DNA of 16,606 nt from positions 1 through 16,606 of the forward strand of contig JAOISU010000016.1 of the NCBI GenBank assembly GCA_028222445.1. Direction: 5' to 3'. Below the pieces are notes generated by a model. The model did not search any database, was not told where the DNA came from, and saw only the letters and a list, made by a program, of their open reading frames with translations. The translations under genes were made by a program, and so were the position numbers. Positions 15,661-16,606 of the stretch are shown one piece after another. This DNA is from Candidatus Pelagibacter sp. Its GTDB lineage: Bacteria > Pseudomonadota > Alphaproteobacteria > Pelagibacterales > Pelagibacteraceae. The first letter of the stretch is position 1. Each line of letters starts with the position of its first letter.

Positions 15661-16606
15661 TTAATCTTTTTTAGCTCTTATTCTCGAAATTAATTGAGTT
15701 AATGAATCCACCATTAAGTCTGATGCTTTAAATATTTCATTGGCCTTAAATTCATGAGAGACATTTTTTTCTGGATTTGATTTATCTTCAATAACAATTC
15801 CTTCGTCTGGAGAATTATTCTTTATATAAATTAATAACAACCATTCTTCATCTGGAGCTTCATCCCATTTGATAAATATTTCTCCCGTTTCAAATCTTTG
15901 GTCAATACATCTAAAAATAGACATATGTCTTGTAATATGTCTTTTGTTAAGTTGGAAAACCAAACTACTTGCACTTCTATAGAAACTCTCAAGAGATAGT
16001 TCAATTTTTTGTCTAGCAATTTTATAGTCTCTTTCTTTTTGAAGTAGAGTTTCTCTATCTTCATTACCTTGAATTTCAACACCTAAGGCTTCTACTCTTT
16101 CTCTAATTTTTTGATCTCTTATAATTCTATATTTATCTTTTAATTTTTCTATTCTTGCCTGAAGGCCTGAATAATCATCTCTTTTTTCCTTTAATGAAAT
16201 TTTTTCAAGTTTTTCTAATTCTTTAATTTCTCTTATTCTGAATTTTTCAATTTGTTTATCTAGCTGTAACTGTTTTAAAAATTGTTTTTGTCTTTCAGCA
16301 TGTTCAATTCTGATTAATACTTGTTCCTTTCGTAAAAATAGCTTTATATCTCTTGCTCTTTCTTTCTCAAGTCTAGCCTCTTCCTTTAAAGCTTTCTCCT
16401 TAAGTTTGGTTTGTTCTTCTTCTTCTTTGATTTTTTGTTTTTGAATTAATAGTTTTTCTTTCTCTTTTTTTTCAATTTCTTCTAGTTTTTTTCTTTTTTT
16501 TTCTTCAGCTTTTAAAATCTTATATTCAACTATTCTATTAGCTATGCCATCAAAAAAAGCTTGTATATATTTTTCTAAACTAAAATTAATTTTAAAATTA
16601 AATTCT
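15661..16606 (-). CDS. Coiled-coil protein, C-terminal part (5' end outside window)
   Basis: The reading frame ending in TAA at 15661-15663 stays open without a stop to the right edge, giving at least 314 residues, and no convincing start is seen. A shorter frame opening at a TTG at 15961-15963 is only its tail. The visible N-terminal part reads FKINFSLEKYIQAFFDGIANRIVEYKIL. About 180 residues rich in Lys, Glu and Arg follow (repeated KKEKEK, EEEEQTKLKEK, LEKLEKI patterns), evidently a long coiled coil. A compact C-terminal domain of about 100 residues contains RFETGEIFIKWDEAPDEEW, LLLIYIKNN and a final helix DLMVDSLTQLISRIRAKKD. No family is recognised. It converges on the TPR gene with a single base between the stops. 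Confidence 0.75.
   Translation of the reverse strand, partial: EFNFKINFSLEKYIQAFFDGIANRIVEYKILKAEEKKRKKLEEIEKKEKEKLLIQKQKIKEEEEQTKLKEKALKEEARLEKERARDIKLFLRKEQVLIRIEHAERQKQFLKQLQLDKQIEKFRIREIKELEKLEKISLKEKRDDYSGLQARIEKLKDKYRIIRDQKIRERVEALGVEIQGNEDRETLLQKERDYKIARQKIELSLESFYRSASSLVFQLNKRHITRHMSIFRCIDQRFETGEIFIKWDEAPDEEWLLLIYIKNNSPDEGIVIEDKSNPEKNVSHEFKANEIFKASDLMVDSLTQLISRIRAKKD

Noticed and set aside
15831..16082. 83-codon minus-strand frame starting MLKFKVMKIEKLYF
   Set aside because: It is an out-of-phase reading of the coiled-coil gene, whose own frame is open from the window edge to 15661.

Overview
The window looks like chromosome of a small-genome, AT-rich marine alphaproteobacterium, most likely of the SAR11 (Pelagibacter) type. 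The support is low GC, very tight spacing (stop/start gaps of 1-6 nt and several 4-nt overlaps), few Shine-Dalgarno sites, an alphaproteobacterial-type GroES/GroEL pair, and a housekeeping set (RibF, TypA/BipA, TldD/PmbA, RhlE-like helicase) typical of streamlined genomes. This placement rests on recognition of sequence style and was not searched.

Layout. Positions 1-945 (minus): a HAD-IIA family protein followed by the 5' end of ribF. Positions 1016-3123 (plus): groES-groEL with a heat-shock-like promoter, good ribosome binding sites and a strong terminator. Positions 3063-5243: an accessory islet of minus-strand cargo. It holds a secreted polysaccharide-lyase-like gene broken by a one-base frameshift in an A7 run, and an FkbM-type methyltransferase. 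Each cargo gene has a ~175-nt non-coding element at its 5' side that ends in a plus-strand intrinsic terminator; the two elements (about 4164-4347 and 5071-5243) are clearly homologous. Positions 5268-7024: a tiny Lys/Arg-rich ORF convergent with an RhlE-like DEAD-box helicase whose tail contains three almost identical 96-nt repeats. Positions 7220-9046 (plus): typA/bipA, convergent with a YczE-like membrane protein. Positions 9850-10533 (plus): an exported DUF6134-like protein. Positions 10540-14242 (minus): the operon tldD-pmbA-FAD oxidoreductase. Positions 14349-15659 (plus): a rhodanese, a DCC-family thiol oxidoreductase and a secreted TPR protein. Positions 15661-16606 (minus): the C-terminal part of a coiled-coil protein whose start lies beyond the window.

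Functional themes: protein quality control (GroESL, TldD/PmbA), RNA and ribosome maintenance (helicase, BipA), flavin metabolism (RibF) and sulfur/redox chemistry (rhodanese, DCC).

The least ordinary region is 3040-5250. The two repeats share a short core (GAATG..AATGTAAT) that also resembles the last codons and stop of groEL, and the hairpin after copy A resembles the groEL terminator. This is what repeated insertion of small cargo units at the 3' end of groEL would leave. It could equally be a pair of paralogous small RNAs or a duplicated promoter region. No integrase or transposase is present in the window, so the mechanism is inference.
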